A stretch of DNA of 64,000 bases from Acanthosepion esculentum (lineage: Eukaryota > Mollusca > Cephalopoda > Sepiida > Sepiidae): assembly GCA_964036315.1 (NCBI GenBank), contig OZ038478.1, forward strand, positions 146,727,758 to 146,791,757, read 5' to 3'. The translations under genes and the position numbers were made by a program. Below are positions 21,735-33,819 of the stretch, piece after piece. A model generated the notes under the pieces. It did no database searches and was not told the origin of the DNA. It saw only the letters and a program-made list of their open reading frames with translations. Positions within the stretch are counted from its first letter, which is position 1, and each line of letters opens with the position of its first letter.

Positions 21735-24569
21735 GAAAGGCCTTAAATTTGATGAAAAAATTTTTTATCTGCTTAAGTATATATATCATTATTAAGAAGA
21801 AATACCGAAGTATTTTTTGAGTATTTTAAAAAAGATTTTACTCATTCTTAGCATGTACGAAATTTTAGTTAAAAATCTTGTTTTTTTTTGTTAGCGAAAT
21901 TATTGAAAAAAAATCGATATCAGCCATATTTAAAAAATTTTTTAAACTAAGATAAAATCCGATTTTAAATTTCTTTTAAAAATCAATTATAGGTTTTTCC
22001 AAAAATTTTTAACGAAAATTATCTAATTTAAAGATTATTTAATATATTTCTAAGGAAACCTTTACTTACTTTCTTGGAAAAAAAAAAGTGGTTTAAAATA
22101 AATGGAGGCGATCTTAACATCTTTCGCTATTGACAGGCAATGAGTGATGTGTTGTCATCACATATCGACAGCTAACGTGAGATCCGAATGATCATACGGA
22201 AGGACATAAATGACGTCACGTAGCTGTAGCCCCCTAAAGTCAATACATACCTGCTTGATAAAACATTTCTATCCTAAGTAAAAATCATCACAAACATATC
22301 AATAGTTATTTTGTTACACTCTGCAGCCTATTTGCCCTGAAATAAATATTGAAAAATAACTTATGTCATCATCTAAACAAAATATCAAGGAAACTTTTGA
22401 TCTGCACCTCATGAAACTAAGTATTTCCTGAAAGCAAAGAATGCTCTTTCATTTCTGAGTGAAATTGGTTGTTGAAAATGATTATAACATTTTTTTCTGG
22501 GCATAAAATATGAAAATAAATTGTTAAAATTACTATACCTGAACATTAGAAACCAGATTTTTTCTTTGCATGTTTTTTATTTGAAATCAGCATTGAGGAA
22601 AACAGTGTTGATTGAAATTAAGCCCAAAAAATTGACTTCGAGATTGCTGGGTCAAGGGCCAGCCGGCCAACAATAACAAGTTGTCATCACCTTGTAAAAA
22701 CCCAATTTTTTCTTTTTATAATTTAAGTTTGAGAAACGGCTTGATGTATTTTTGTTTTTTAACACATTTTGAGCAGGGTGATGACAATGAATTTTTATGA
22801 GCTGCAGGCAGAATGGACCAAGGACTCAGAGGCGATACTGGATAGTTTGTTTGAATTCACAATGATCACCGAGATAGTTATATGTTGTTCTTTATGTCTA
22901 GAAATGAAACAAACTAATAAGGAGCAAAAAAAAATGTAAATTTATAGTAGTATTTTGATAAATAAATGATGATGACAAAAATTAAATAATATCAGCTATT
23001 GCTAGGTAATTTTCTTTTTCTTATTTATATGAAAAATATGTAAATGAAATGAATTAAAATCTCAATGAAGACTATTAAAACTAAATCAAAAATATTAAAA
23101 ACGAAAAAAAAAAGAAAAAAATTGTCGAAAAATATCCGAGTGCGCCAAATTTCAGTGCTCGGTTGGATATGTTATCTTTCTTATTTCATAACAAAAAAAA
23201 TATACATGAATTAAAAAATCTATAAAAAGAATTTCACAAATTCAAGAAATATATTGAAAAAGTAGCTATATAAAAAAAATAAAAAATAAATCAAATGGTA
23301 CAGTATGAAAATGAATCGTAATTGAAAAATTGACAGACGGCTCACTGAAAGAAAAAAAAGTGAAAGCTGTAAAACAACTTCAAAAAATTGAAATTGCAAT
23401 GAAATATGTAAAATGATAAATGAAATAAATGGTATTTTTAAAAATGTAGTAATGTTGATGGTGAAAATGGCTTAGGATGATGTTCAAATTTGTGTAATGA
23501 GTAAAAAACGCTAATTCAAAATGCACAACATTTGTCTCGCTAAGAATTTGCACTAATGAAGCACACCATTACACTCAAGTCACGTGACCTGTTATTGCTT
23601 TTTACCTCCCGTACTTTTTTCATAACAACCGTTTTAACGATTTTTTGAAGACAAAATTAAATTTTGTAAGTATAGGTTTTGTTCGGAGTAGTCAAAACGA
23701 TACAATTTATAAAACACTAAAACAATATCTATATCATAAGGACACTTAGGAAACCCGACGCGGCTTTTAACTAATTTTAAAATATTTTAACGACTTAATG
23801 TAAAAAATGTATTATAATTAAATAATTAAGAAATAACTGTATTAAAAATTTATTATTCATCGAAAACAAAATTTGCTTTCAGAAAATATTGTCCATATTA
23901 ATAAAAACAGCTAAAAGCAAATAAAAGCATTTGAAATTAAATAATATATTTGTTTTATTGAGTTTTGTATGTTAGAGTTCGGAGCTGATTTTCAGCAATT
24001 ACAAAAAAAAACAAAACGTGATTTGCATTCTTCAAAGCCTTGTGCTTTTAACTATTGTAATCACTAAACCCGACGCGAGCAAATTTCTAGAGTTTTCATA
24101 AAATTAGTTATCGTGGAGGGATAATAAATATAAAACAAATATTTCTGTCATGACTTTAATTAAAAAAAAACATATTTATAATAATTCCGATCATCTGTGA
24201 ATACTTTCTGAAAGTTTCATTAACATCCGACAATTATTTTCATTTTTACAAGATTTCCAAAAATAATGTGTGTCATACAAAAAAAAGTGATAAAAATTGT
24301 ATATGTTATTTCACTCGTGAAGGTGATACAAAACTTTTTAATCAAAATTTAGAATATTCTAAAAAGAAGGAAACATTTTTAAAAAATAATGAAAAAAAAC
24401 TTTGGTCTTTCCTCTTCCAGATAACATAAGCATTTAGACGATAAAATTTTGTTTTCGTCAAGTTTGGCGTCTTTTTAATCATGCTTATGCCATTTTTTAG
24501 CGATATCGTAGAGGTACCTAACCTAACCCTAGACCCCTTGTTCCAATCAGCATGAGGAAGAGAATTTTT
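21735..24569. other. AT-rich 2.8 kb block inside Gypsy B
   Basis: Lies between RNase H and integrase of Gypsy B, replacing roughly the linker and zinc-binding start of integrase. Very AT-rich, with many poly(A) and poly(T) runs and no long frame on either strand. A slightly GC-richer part at 22120-22260 and 22640-22700 shows no motif. 'AAACCCGACGCG' occurs twice (about 23752 and 24067). I cannot name it; a non-autonomous element or relic of one is possible. Confidence 0.5.
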
Positions 24570-25300
24570 GAACATTTCCACTCATTTTCGCACCAAACAT
24601 GAAGAATGATAGAAAAAATTACACCCAATGCTGTCTAATCTGTCAGAAAACGGAAATTCAGCGACACACGAAGTCACCACCTGGTAACTTTGCAGTACCT
24701 GATGGCCGTTTCCGCCATCTGCACTTCGACCTGGTGGGTCCGTTGACCGAAGTACACGGACACCAATATATTCTAACCATCATCGACAGATTTACGAGAT
24801 GGCCAGTAGCCATCCATCTCAAAAGCACAACCGCAGAATCTGTTGCTACGGCAGTTTTCCAACACTGGATCTCGAATTTCGGGTGCCCTTCGATTTTTAC
24901 GACAGATCGCGGACCACAGTTCCAATCCCAACTTTACGGAATTTACAAACCTCCTCGGTGCAAGATATATTTCAACCACCGCATACCACCCATGTGCCAA
25001 CGGGTTGGTTGAGCGCTTTCACCGACAATTAAAGGCTGCTTTAACTAGTTCCAGTACCATAAACCAAACTTCATGGATATAGAATCTACCTTTAGTAATG
25101 TTATCCCTTCGCACCTAAATCAAGGAAGATATACATCGTTCATCGGCTGACCTTGTCTTCGGACAACAACTAATATTGCCTGGCCAATTTCTTTCCACCC
25201 ATTCAACTCAAGAACATACTACGAATTTCATCAAATATTTACAAAACAGAATGTCATCATTAGCTTTTACGCCTGTCGCAGTTAGCTCCTCCTCAGTTCT
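24570..25300 (+). pseudogene. Gypsy B integrase core
   Basis: 'CCLICQKTEIQRHTKSP' (end of the zinc-binding part), 'HLHFDLVGPL', 'LTIIDRFTRWPVA', 'IFTTDRGPQFQS' and, after a frameshift near 24950, 'YHPCANGLVERFHRQLKAAL' give the complete D,D,E set of a Ty3/Gypsy integrase. Another shift near 25080 precedes 'ADLVFGQQLILPGQF'. Dead because of the shifts. Confidence 0.85.
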
Positions 25301-25738
25301 TTAATCCTGCAACAGGGGTCTCTCTCACCTGGCTATAAATACTGGCTGACCCTTCTCTCTCTCTATCTCTTTTTTCCGACTTAGGCCTCGGGCCGCGACC
25401 TCGCGCGGAGACGAGGTAAAATATTTCTTTTCCCACTTACAACAATATGTGACCTCTCACAGATACAGGGAACGCGGTAAGAACAATACACGTACGTACG
25501 AACACTTACAACACTCACTGACACACACACACACATACACACACACACACATAATCTCTCCATACAAACTCTATGTAAAGTCCATGTCTTTGTTTAAGTT
25601 GTTTTGTTATTAATATATATTTGTTTACCCATGTATATCGGTCTTGTTTGTTTTCTTTGTCTTATTTGGACTTAATTAAAGTCCGACATTCTCATGTAGC
25701 TGGACCCGCCAGCAGGAAAGTTTAACCTTCTGATATCT
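25300..25738 (+). repeat. LTR-like insertion in Gypsy B integrase
   Basis: This block separates 'SLAFTPV' of integrase from the C-terminal part at about 25790. It contains GGCTATAAATACTGG (25331-25345, TATA-like), a C/T-rich run, a (CA)n tract and a TGGACCCGCCAGCAGG stretch at about 25700. The layout resembles a solo LTR plus adjoining leader, but I see no paired copy to prove it. Confidence 0.35.
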
Positions 25739-26050
25739 CTTCACATCTTCACCCCCACGTTCCGCTACACGCCTACCCGATTCTCTACAAAAGACATATG
25801 TTCCTTCGTCGCTGCATGAAAGCGAATTCGTCTTTGTCCAGCAGGATGCAGTGTAGAAACCCCTAACGCCACACTACGCTGGCCCATTCCGGAATGAGAA
25901 ATATTACACTCTTCAGTTCAATCATGGCAAATCTAATGTGTCCATAGACCGTCTCAAGCCTGCTTATATCGAACAAAATTGGACAGAAAATAAACAGTAC
26001 TTTCCATAAAGACAATTTACGCATCGCACGAGCCGCATAAGAATTTCTCA
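25739..26050 (+). pseudogene. Gypsy B integrase C-terminus
   Basis: 'SEFVFVQQDAV', 'PLTPHYAGPF', 'FNHGKSNVSIDRLKPAYIEQ' match the chromatin-binding C-terminal end of Gypsy integrases (FVR.DAVRKPL...GP...V.IDRLKPAY). One in-frame stop follows 'QQDAV'. It restores the order of the integrase after the LTR-like block. Confidence 0.7.
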
Positions 26051-26574
26051 TGTTTTGCCTCGCCTAACTGGTTATAGTAAAAAAATCAAAAATTGGTCGA
26101 TTTTTGGCCAATCACATAAATTGACATTTTCTTCAATATTCTTCCCGGGCCCCTTCTTGTGGCCTACCTGACTTGTATAAAAATCAGAAATCTAAGGAAG
26201 AAACTTTAGTAGATTATAAAATTTCACAACCATAACCACGTACGTGTATTCTCAATCTTCTACTCAAACACACACACATACATTAACTACATTCACACAA
26301 CACAGTGAACTGTCTGTTATCAAAGCCAAGTGAACTATTCAAAACATTAACATTCTTCTGCACAAACATCTCGCTTCCTAATTCAAACATCAAATATTCT
26401 TAAACTCTAAACAAATTTAAAGAATGAAAGTTCTTACAACATACATTTGTATTTCCACACGGTACAAGAGAAATCAGTCTTTACGACTTAATCTTTATTG
26501 CCATTGTATATATATTTGTTTCAATACATGTTTTTCTTGTTGATCATTCAATCCTCATTCTATTATATTGAAAT
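26051..26574. other. Probable Gypsy B 3' flank, unassigned
   Basis: AT-rich sequence with a short CCCGGGCCCC spot at 26146. By position it could hold the 3' LTR of Gypsy B, but no repeat partner is visible. Confidence 0.3.
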
Positions 26575-26745
26575 TTCTTCAAAATTTTAAAAGTTAATAA
26601 AATTTAATTTTGAAATCTGTGAAAATCTAAGAAAACATTTAAATACATAAATAAATGTTAAATAAATGTGAAATAGATTTACATGCAAATAAATCTAGAA
26701 AGATCAGCTAAAAACAAGTGCACAAATAGCTATAGAATAACTACA

Positions 26746-26803
<58 letters not shown>

Positions 26804-27209
26804 GTGTGTGTGTGTATAGGCCCCTGTGATTAATTTACTATATTTTTCAAATTTTCCGATAAGGAGTTGAGTATTTTGATCGAAGTTGCGAATAAACTGT
26901 CCAAAGTTTATATTTAGTTAATTTTGTTCAAGTAATTTTGACTTTCGGCCTCATTACTAAGAACCGATGCGGTGCTTGTGTGGTAGTTAGAATTCCGTTG
27001 TCTGCATCCTGGTATTATTCTGGGAGCTGGACGTTTGAAATGGTCTATTATGACGTCACGTTAACGGCTATTTCGAACAAGGCCGTACAAAACGTTTACT
27101 AATTACTGTATTAATTTATTGATTAGTCAATTAATTATCTAAACAATACTAATATAATATATGCGCCATTAATTATATCATATACACTTCAATATATCAC
27201 CAGTGTTGA

Positions 27210-27213
<4 letters not shown>
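26575..27213 (-). repeat. ~690 bp dispersed repeat, right inverted copy
   Basis: Reverse complement of 8914-9605, matching over its whole length apart from microsatellite differences (TG/TA tract at 26748-26816). The outer end passes into (TA)n at 27214, as on the left arm. No coding potential seen. Confidence 0.8.
26748..26816. repeat. (TA)n(TG)n microsatellite
   Basis: TA run followed by a TG run with one GC interruption; counterpart of 9319-9410. Confidence 0.95.

Positions 27214-27271
<58 letters not shown>
27214..27271. repeat. (TA)n microsatellite
   Basis: Uninterrupted TA run at the outer edge of the right ~690 bp repeat; counterpart of 8850-8913. Confidence 0.95.
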
Positions 27272-27273
<2 letters not shown>

Positions 27274-27640
27274 GAGAAGCCATGTATACTTTCTTAATAT
27301 AGAAAAAAAAACTAAAAAGTTGTAAATTAAAAAAATAATGTTTTTTTATGAAAGTATTTATTTATATTTATAACTGGTTTTAGAGGTTTCTTTACAAGTA
27401 GCTTCGGTCGCGAGACGTGGACGTCCCGTGATATGGAATGCAACTGTGTTCGAATATTTTTAACGTAAATCTAAGTGTAATAATATGTTTAGATGTGTAA
27501 AAAATCTTTTAACTATATCTAAAAAAACATTTAAGTATTGAAATATTTATAAAGATTTAAAATACCCAAGTCTTTATTTAACCCTAGTTTATATGTATTT
27601 AATTTTAAAGTTCAGTATTTTTCTTTTTTTCTGCGTGTGT
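27272..27640. other. No recognisable feature
   Basis: AT-rich, apart from a short GC-richer stretch at 27405-27435. Nothing recognised. Confidence 0.4.
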
Positions 27641-28120
27641 ATGTGGAACTGAAATTAGAATCTATCAATAAACATTTACTGTTGTCTAATGAGTGTCCGG
27701 GTTGATTAAAGTGTTCAGCTATGGGGGAATAAGGATTGTTTTGACGTATGGTTTGTTTATGATTGTTGAAGCGAAATCTTAAATCATTTCCAGATTCACA
27801 AATATATCCACTATTGCGACATATTGTGCAGAATAAATCGTAGATTATTTTATGGCTATCACAGGTGAGGCAAGGTGGATGTATCTTGATATTGCTGTTG
27901 GGTACAGAAAATACAGTATCGATTATTAAGTGTTTGCAAACTGTGCAACGACGTTTGTTACATTTGCAATTTCCTGATTGGTTTGTATTGTTTAGATATT
28001 TGGTAGAGGTGAGGATAGTTGATAGGTTAGGTGATTGTTTCTTTGCATTTATGGGTGGTTTATCGAAAATGTCTATGATCTTTTTGTTTAACTGGAGGTT
28101 CTTTAATCCATTTTTAAATT
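27641..28120 (-). pseudogene. PLE GIY-YIG endonuclease fragment
   Basis: The minus-strand translation includes 'NSGYICESGNDLRFRFNNHK', 'QNNPYSPIAEHFNQPGHS' and flanking cysteine-bearing sequence. The Y-I-x-x-S/T-G and R-F-x-x-H spacing and the 'HFN.PGHS' ending are typical of GIY-YIG domains in retroelements. Stops and shifts occur upstream. It points opposite to the RT fragment beside it at 28290-28800. Confidence 0.55.
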
Positions 28121-28289
28121 GTGAATAAGTGTGTGGGAATATTGATTGTGGTTAAAATCCATGTGAATCCCATTGTTGTTTTTACTTTTCTTGTGTGTGA
28201 GAAGTGTGTTACGATTTATGTGGATAGTTTTATTTAGTGCTTCTTTCATTATGTTTATTGGGTATTCACATTTTAGGAATTATTTTGTT

Positions 28290-28800
28290 ATTAATGTTGT
28301 GTAGAAAATCTAGATGGTCTGAGCATATGGGTTTGATTCTTAGAAATGAACTGTATACGATAGATGTTTTTGATTTAAGCGGATGGCATATTTTGAAGGA
28401 GTATCAGCTTTCCATGAGCTCCTTAGTAACAAAAAATTACCTAACAACCAAATCACAGATATGTGCCAATTAATAAATTTATTTTTAACGCACAATAATT
28501 TTAAATTCAACAACAAACACTATTTACAGATTAGTGGCACAGTAATGGTCACGATAATGGGACTTAGTTATGCCAATATCTTTATGCACCTTCTAGAATG
28601 GAAGATAATACACAATTCAGAATTTAAACCATTACATTATTTTAGATATATTGATGACATTTTCTTATTATCGACTCATGGATCAGAAAAAATATTTTTT
28701 TTTTACTTTCTGCAACAACTTCCACGATACAATTAAATTTACCATGGCCCTGAGGCCGATAGAGTGTGATGGTTTAGCCATATTTGTTGTGCGTGTGTGA
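28290..28800 (+). pseudogene. PLE reverse transcriptase fragment
   Basis: 'VSAFHELLSNKKLPNNQI', 'FKFNNKHYLQISGTVMVTIM', 'GLSYANIFMHLLEWKII' and 'YFRYIDDIFLLSTHGSEK' are RT motifs of a Penelope-like element, with YIDD at the catalytic box. In related proteins the second block reads 'AMGT.MAPSYAN'; the 'MVTIMGLSYAN' seen here is altered. The frame is open for 117 codons and then lost. A short piece of the same RT lies inverted at 28930-29074. Confidence 0.75.
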
Positions 28801-28929
28801 AGGGTGTTCGTCACAATTATTTTTATTTTGTCTAGGAAAGGCGTGGAAAGGATTATGCCATTATGCTAGAAGTCGCTACCTAATGTGGTGGAAAAATGCA
28901 AATTGTATTTGACGTGAAATATCAATGGT

Positions 28930-29074
28930 GAAATACAAAATGTTTTGTTACTAAAGAACTCATGGAAAGCGGATAATCCTTCAATATCTGTCATCCCCTT
29001 AAATTAAACAAATCTATCGTATACAGCTCATTTCCAAGAATCAAACGTATATGCTCAGACCATCTAGATTTCTC
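28930..29074 (-). repeat. Inverted piece of the neighbouring PLE RT
   Basis: Reverse complement of about 28300-28440 ('AAATCTAGATGGTCTGAGCA' in both, and the 'CCATGAG(C/T)TC' region). It forms a ~140 bp inverted pair around the RT fragment and joins directly to the transposon-associated pseudogene at 29074. Confidence 0.75.
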
Positions 29075-29810
29075 CGTCCTAGTGAACTATTTGGGGAATT
29101 ACTCGCACGCTATGACCTCCCTTATTTTTGGTCCGACGAAGACACCGGCTTTGACTTTTACCGCATACAGCTTAGGAAATAAATCTTCAAGATACTTGAA
29201 AGCTGCAGACTCCTCGCTTAGTCTGTGACAAATTTTAAGTGCAGTGGACGAAACAATATTTTCGGAGGAACAACAGTGGCTCCCATTTGACGTTGCACCT
29301 CCCCACACTGAACTCGGTCTGCTGTGACTAGTTCTTGCCGCCCGCAAAACAAAGAGAACACAGAAACTTGGTAAAGCCACCTTGGAGAACCATCGGGAAG
29401 ACATTTTGAAGACTACGGTAACATTTTAATTGTACTCTTCACATTTCAAGGCATCTAGCAAGATCTTGACACTGCTGTATTCCTCTTTGAGCTGCATGGA
29501 GTGCGCCAGAGAAAGAGATGGTTACATGTTCCCGTTATGAAGCAGCACGGCTTTGAGTCTCCTTGATTAGCTGTCGATGAAAAGGAGCCACTCTCTGTGG
29601 TTACAGACGATTCTAACTGCTCCGAAGAGACCGGTCACATTGTGGCAGAAGTAAAGCCCATCTTGACGGGTGAAAAAAGCTTTATAAACATTGGTGATTC
29701 TTTCTCTGAGCCGCGACTTGCACACTTTCATCTAAAAATTCCCCTGCTTGAATCTCGATATCAAAAGCCCAGCATTGAACATTGTCTCTAATCAAGTCGT
29801 TAACATCTTA
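29075..29810 (-). pseudogene. Transposon-associated multicopy protein, pseudogene (right arm)
   Basis: Minus-strand counterpart of 7780-8280, extending further 5': 'LISRFKQGNFLDESVQVAAQ', 'LKAVLLHNGN', 'TEFSVGRCNVKWEPL' and 'AVKVKAGVFVGPKIREVI' can be followed across stops and shifts. The 3' third present in the left arm (8300-8640) is missing, replaced by the PLE pieces. The family is the same uncharacterised multicopy protein. Confidence 0.6.
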
Positions 29811-29837
29811 ATATCTAAAATATGCCATGTAGGCTCG

Positions 29838-29860
29838 ACACACACACACACACGTGTGTG

Positions 29861-29918
<58 letters not shown>

Positions 29919-29966
29919 GAGATGACTAGAAATGTAATTCAATTAATAAGAAAGCACATATTCCCG

Positions 29967-30024
<58 letters not shown>
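29838..30024. repeat. (CA)n and two (TA)n microsatellites
   Basis: A CA/GT run at 29838-29860, TA runs at 29868-29914 and 29971-30023, separated by about 56 bp. Confidence 0.95.
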
Positions 30025-30025
<1 letters not shown>

Positions 30026-31215
30026 GCGTAGATAAGCGCATATATTATCTTTTTCAATATTAAAAGAGAAACTCTCAGATGCGTGTGTCTACAAATGTCA
30101 AAAATTCAAATAAATTTGCACATCCGTATGTAACATATACATATACAGTCAAATATATATATATATGTATGTATAATCACACACACGTATGCATGCACAT
30201 ACTCACACAAACACTATATATGCGTGTGCGTGTTTGCGCGTGTGTGCGCGTGTGTGTGGGTGTGCACGCGCTCACGCGCGTTCGTGTGATGTTGTCAAAC
30301 TGAAAGGTGAGTATAGGTCATATCTAGTTCTGAATGTTCTTACGCCCGGAGTATTTGTGTAGAGAGAGAACAAATAACTTCTGGCTTCAGTCTTCCCGGT
30401 TTCACTACTGTATCTGAAATGTTCATAGTCATAGCATTCTTGACTTCTCCGAACGTGAATTCAATTAGCACATGTCATATACAGAAACAGACAGATATAT
30501 TGAATAGAAATAAACATGGAATTCTTTTCTAATTAAACAGATCACTGTCAAACTATTTGAATGTGTTCGTCTAATGAATATATTACAGAAACGGAAACAG
30601 ATAACTAGATAAAATATGTAGGCTAAAGGGCTAAAAGTTTAGAGATCCACTTAATAAGGTTTACTTCGCCTAAACAACGGCGGCTATGCGACGTTGTATG
30701 TAGTCACGAAGAGTTGTTATCTACTCTATTCTTTTATGTAAGATATTATATAGGTTTCTATCATGGTTAAATAAACAAATCATTTTGTTCATGTACACAT
30801 GTCAATATCATAATTACAAGGAAACCAAATCAACATATCAGTAAGTATTATTTCTTTTAAAAAGGTTTTCAAATGAATGATAAATCATTATGAGTTTCAA
30901 ATCAAGTAAAAAAAGTCATTTAGTTTTCTCAAAAGTTGAGTCTTTATTATAGAATTTTTGAAATATATATCATGAACCTTTGCAGTTGAGCCAGGTTAAA
31001 GACATATCTTACAGGTCGATGGATTAATTTTTTAAAGGCTTCTCAAACTTTAGTAGATTATTTAAATCCGAACGATTAGATTGTGGGGGTTAAGTGGGGA
31101 TATGATAATAATTTACTGATAGAAGTTTTCCTAATTAACCCATAGCTGCGAGGGATAACCCGATTGTCATTGGAAGTTGCTTCTCCGATTTCCAATTTCG
31201 AACCGTTATCTATTA
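30025..31215. other. No gene; alternating purine-pyrimidine tract at 30175-30290
   Basis: No coding or RNA gene seen. The stretch 30205-30290 is a mixed GTGTGCGCG/CACGCG alternating run of the kind that can adopt left-handed DNA. The rest is AT-rich. Confidence 0.5.
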
Positions 31216-31221
31216 TAACGC

Positions 31222-31293
31222 ACGCACACAAACACATACACACACACATACGCACACACACACACACATACACACACACACACACACACACAT
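31222..31293. repeat. (CA)n microsatellite
   Basis: Impure CA run directly next to the 5S-derived fragment. Confidence 0.95.
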
Positions 31294-31360
31294 CCCAGTT
31301 TAGACCACCTGGTATTCTCAAGCAGTCACCCATCTAATTACTGAACAGACTCGACGATCT
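31294..31360 (-). ncRNA. 5S rRNA-derived fragment (pseudogene or SINE3 head)
   Basis: On the minus strand 'TCAGTAATTAGATGGGTGAC', 'TGCTTGAGAATACCAGGTGG' aligns with the 3' half of metazoan 5S rRNA (AGTACTTGGATGGGTGACCGCCTGGGAATACC in the usual gene, differences noted by eye), and the preceding CGTCGAGTCTG fits its middle part. It is diverged and followed by (GT)n, so it is a pseudogene or a 5S-derived SINE rather than a working gene. Confidence 0.6.
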
Positions 31361-31409
31361 AGTAGGATGAATTTAATATAACTTAAGTGAATTCTCTAGC
31401 TCTCCTGTC

Positions 31410-32454
<1,045 letters not shown>

Positions 32455-32730
32455 ATTATGTAATACTGGTGCTCTTATATGGCAGTGAATACTGGACAAT
32501 GTCAACAAAGATGAAGAAAAGACTTGAAGCAAGAGAAATTTGATTCTAAAGAAGGATGGTGGAAAATGTGAGCAAATTTTACAGAAAATAGAAACAGTTT
32601 CCTTTTATTTAGCATCAGGAAGACACTGAAATTTCTAGAGCACATAATGAAGAAAGAGGGATTAGAAAATTTGATACTCACAGGACACATTGAAGGCAAG
32701 AGGGACAGAGGAAAGCAGCGAATAACCTAC
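32455..32730 (+). pseudogene. RTE/BovB-like LINE C-terminal fragment
   Basis: 'VLLYGSEYWTMSTKMKKRLE', 'RRMVENVS', 'LTGHIEGKRDRG'-like sequence ('THRTH' in one frame, 'GHIEGKRDRGKQR' in another) is the usual tail of RTE-like LINE proteins after the RT. Several frameshifts and stops are present. No RT core or tail microsatellite is attached. Confidence 0.55.
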
Positions 32731-33040
32731 TTTTGTGATGTCGACAAACACTCTTTGTCAATTTTGTAATGTCATCAAATACCCGTTGTCACTTTTAAAA
32801 TGCTCGTTGTAGAAGAGACTTTGTAATCGTCGATACAACTATAGTAACGCCGTTGAACGATACTGGCGTCAGACGCCTTCAAATATCACTTGCTAGTGAA
32901 AGTAACCTCCGAATAGTAATCCGTAAACTGATCAGTATAGAGAATAGTATAGTGAATAGATCAGAGAGAATAGCGATCTGAATAGTAATAGAAGAGAGAC
33001 TAGAAATATATATCTAACCCCAGGGTCAGTAACGTGTAGT
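32731..33040. other. No recognisable gene; AGAATAGT-rich stretch
   Basis: 32925-33005 has loosely repeated GAATAGT and GATCAGAGAGAATAGC motifs. No other structure recognised. Confidence 0.4.
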
Positions 33041-33215
33041 TTGTGACATGCTTGAATACTATCTTCAAGACTGAATTCAAGCATGAGACAGATTATCGCC
33101 ATTTACTGTTGACCTGCGTGTACACTCTTATATTAACAGGCGCTCTGTCCCGACCGATTTTGCCACATAAATATAGCATATCGTGAAACTATCTTTCAAT
33201 ATTTTACCATATCTA
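33041..33215 (+). repeat. Decayed PLE terminal repeat (pLTR)
   Basis: Aligns with the hammerhead pLTRs: 'AGCATGAGACAGATTATCGC' in place of AGCATGAAACAGACTGTCGC, then 'CGCTCTGTCCC' and 'CATAAATATAGCATA'. GAAA has become GAGA and GTC has become ATC, so the ribozyme core is lost. It runs into a TATC/TA tract, like the other copies. Confidence 0.6.
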
Positions 33216-33255
33216 TCTATCTATCTATATCTATATATCTATATATCTCTCTATA

Positions 33256-33334
<79 letters not shown>

Positions 33335-33360
33335 ATGTGTGTGTATGTGTGTGTGTGTGT
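33216..33360. repeat. (TATC)n(TA)n(TG)n microsatellite
   Basis: TATC-rich start, long TA run and TG/TATG run immediately after the decayed pLTR. Confidence 0.95.
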
Positions 33361-33564
33361 ACGAGGAATGTCGAAAAGTAATTGTCTCAACGGACTTTCA
33401 GAAATCAGTAGTGATCCATTAGACGCCAGGCTAATTCCCATATATGCGTTTTCTCTATGGTCATGTGATCTACGTAATTCAATAATGGGATCGCCTGTGC
33501 TTACTCACTGGCGATCTATGTTCAAACTCAAGTGTCGGCAGCGACACTTTATTCCCATATAACA
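33361..33564 (-). repeat. Gypsy C 3' LTR
   Basis: On the minus strand a polypurine tract (AAAGGAGAGG, 33565-33575) is followed by TGTTATATGGG at 33564, the same arrangement as Gypsy A. The distal limit is set by the microsatellite at 33360. No 5' partner is visible. Confidence 0.55.
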
Positions 33565-33819
33565 CCTCTCCTTTGAGATGACTTCCTCTGGAGTCTCTAT
33601 TTCTTCAAGTTTGGTTGAATATTCATACGTTCAGTTGCTGTTCATTTCCTTTTACTGTACCTTCCTGGTTCACTAATTTCTAATGGCGTGGGTACGTCAA
33701 ACATGTCATCCATCGGTATCTCATTTCATGGACTTACTAAATCAGTGAATCTCCGTTTTAACTGGTTAAGGTGTCGCTTACGTTCCCAGCTTTGTCCCTG
33801 TACCATTTTGCCGATCCGT

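Noticed and set aside
33041..33130. Active hammerhead in the 33 kb terminal repeat
   Set aside because: GAAA is GAGA and the GTC site is ATC; the core is lost although homology is clear.
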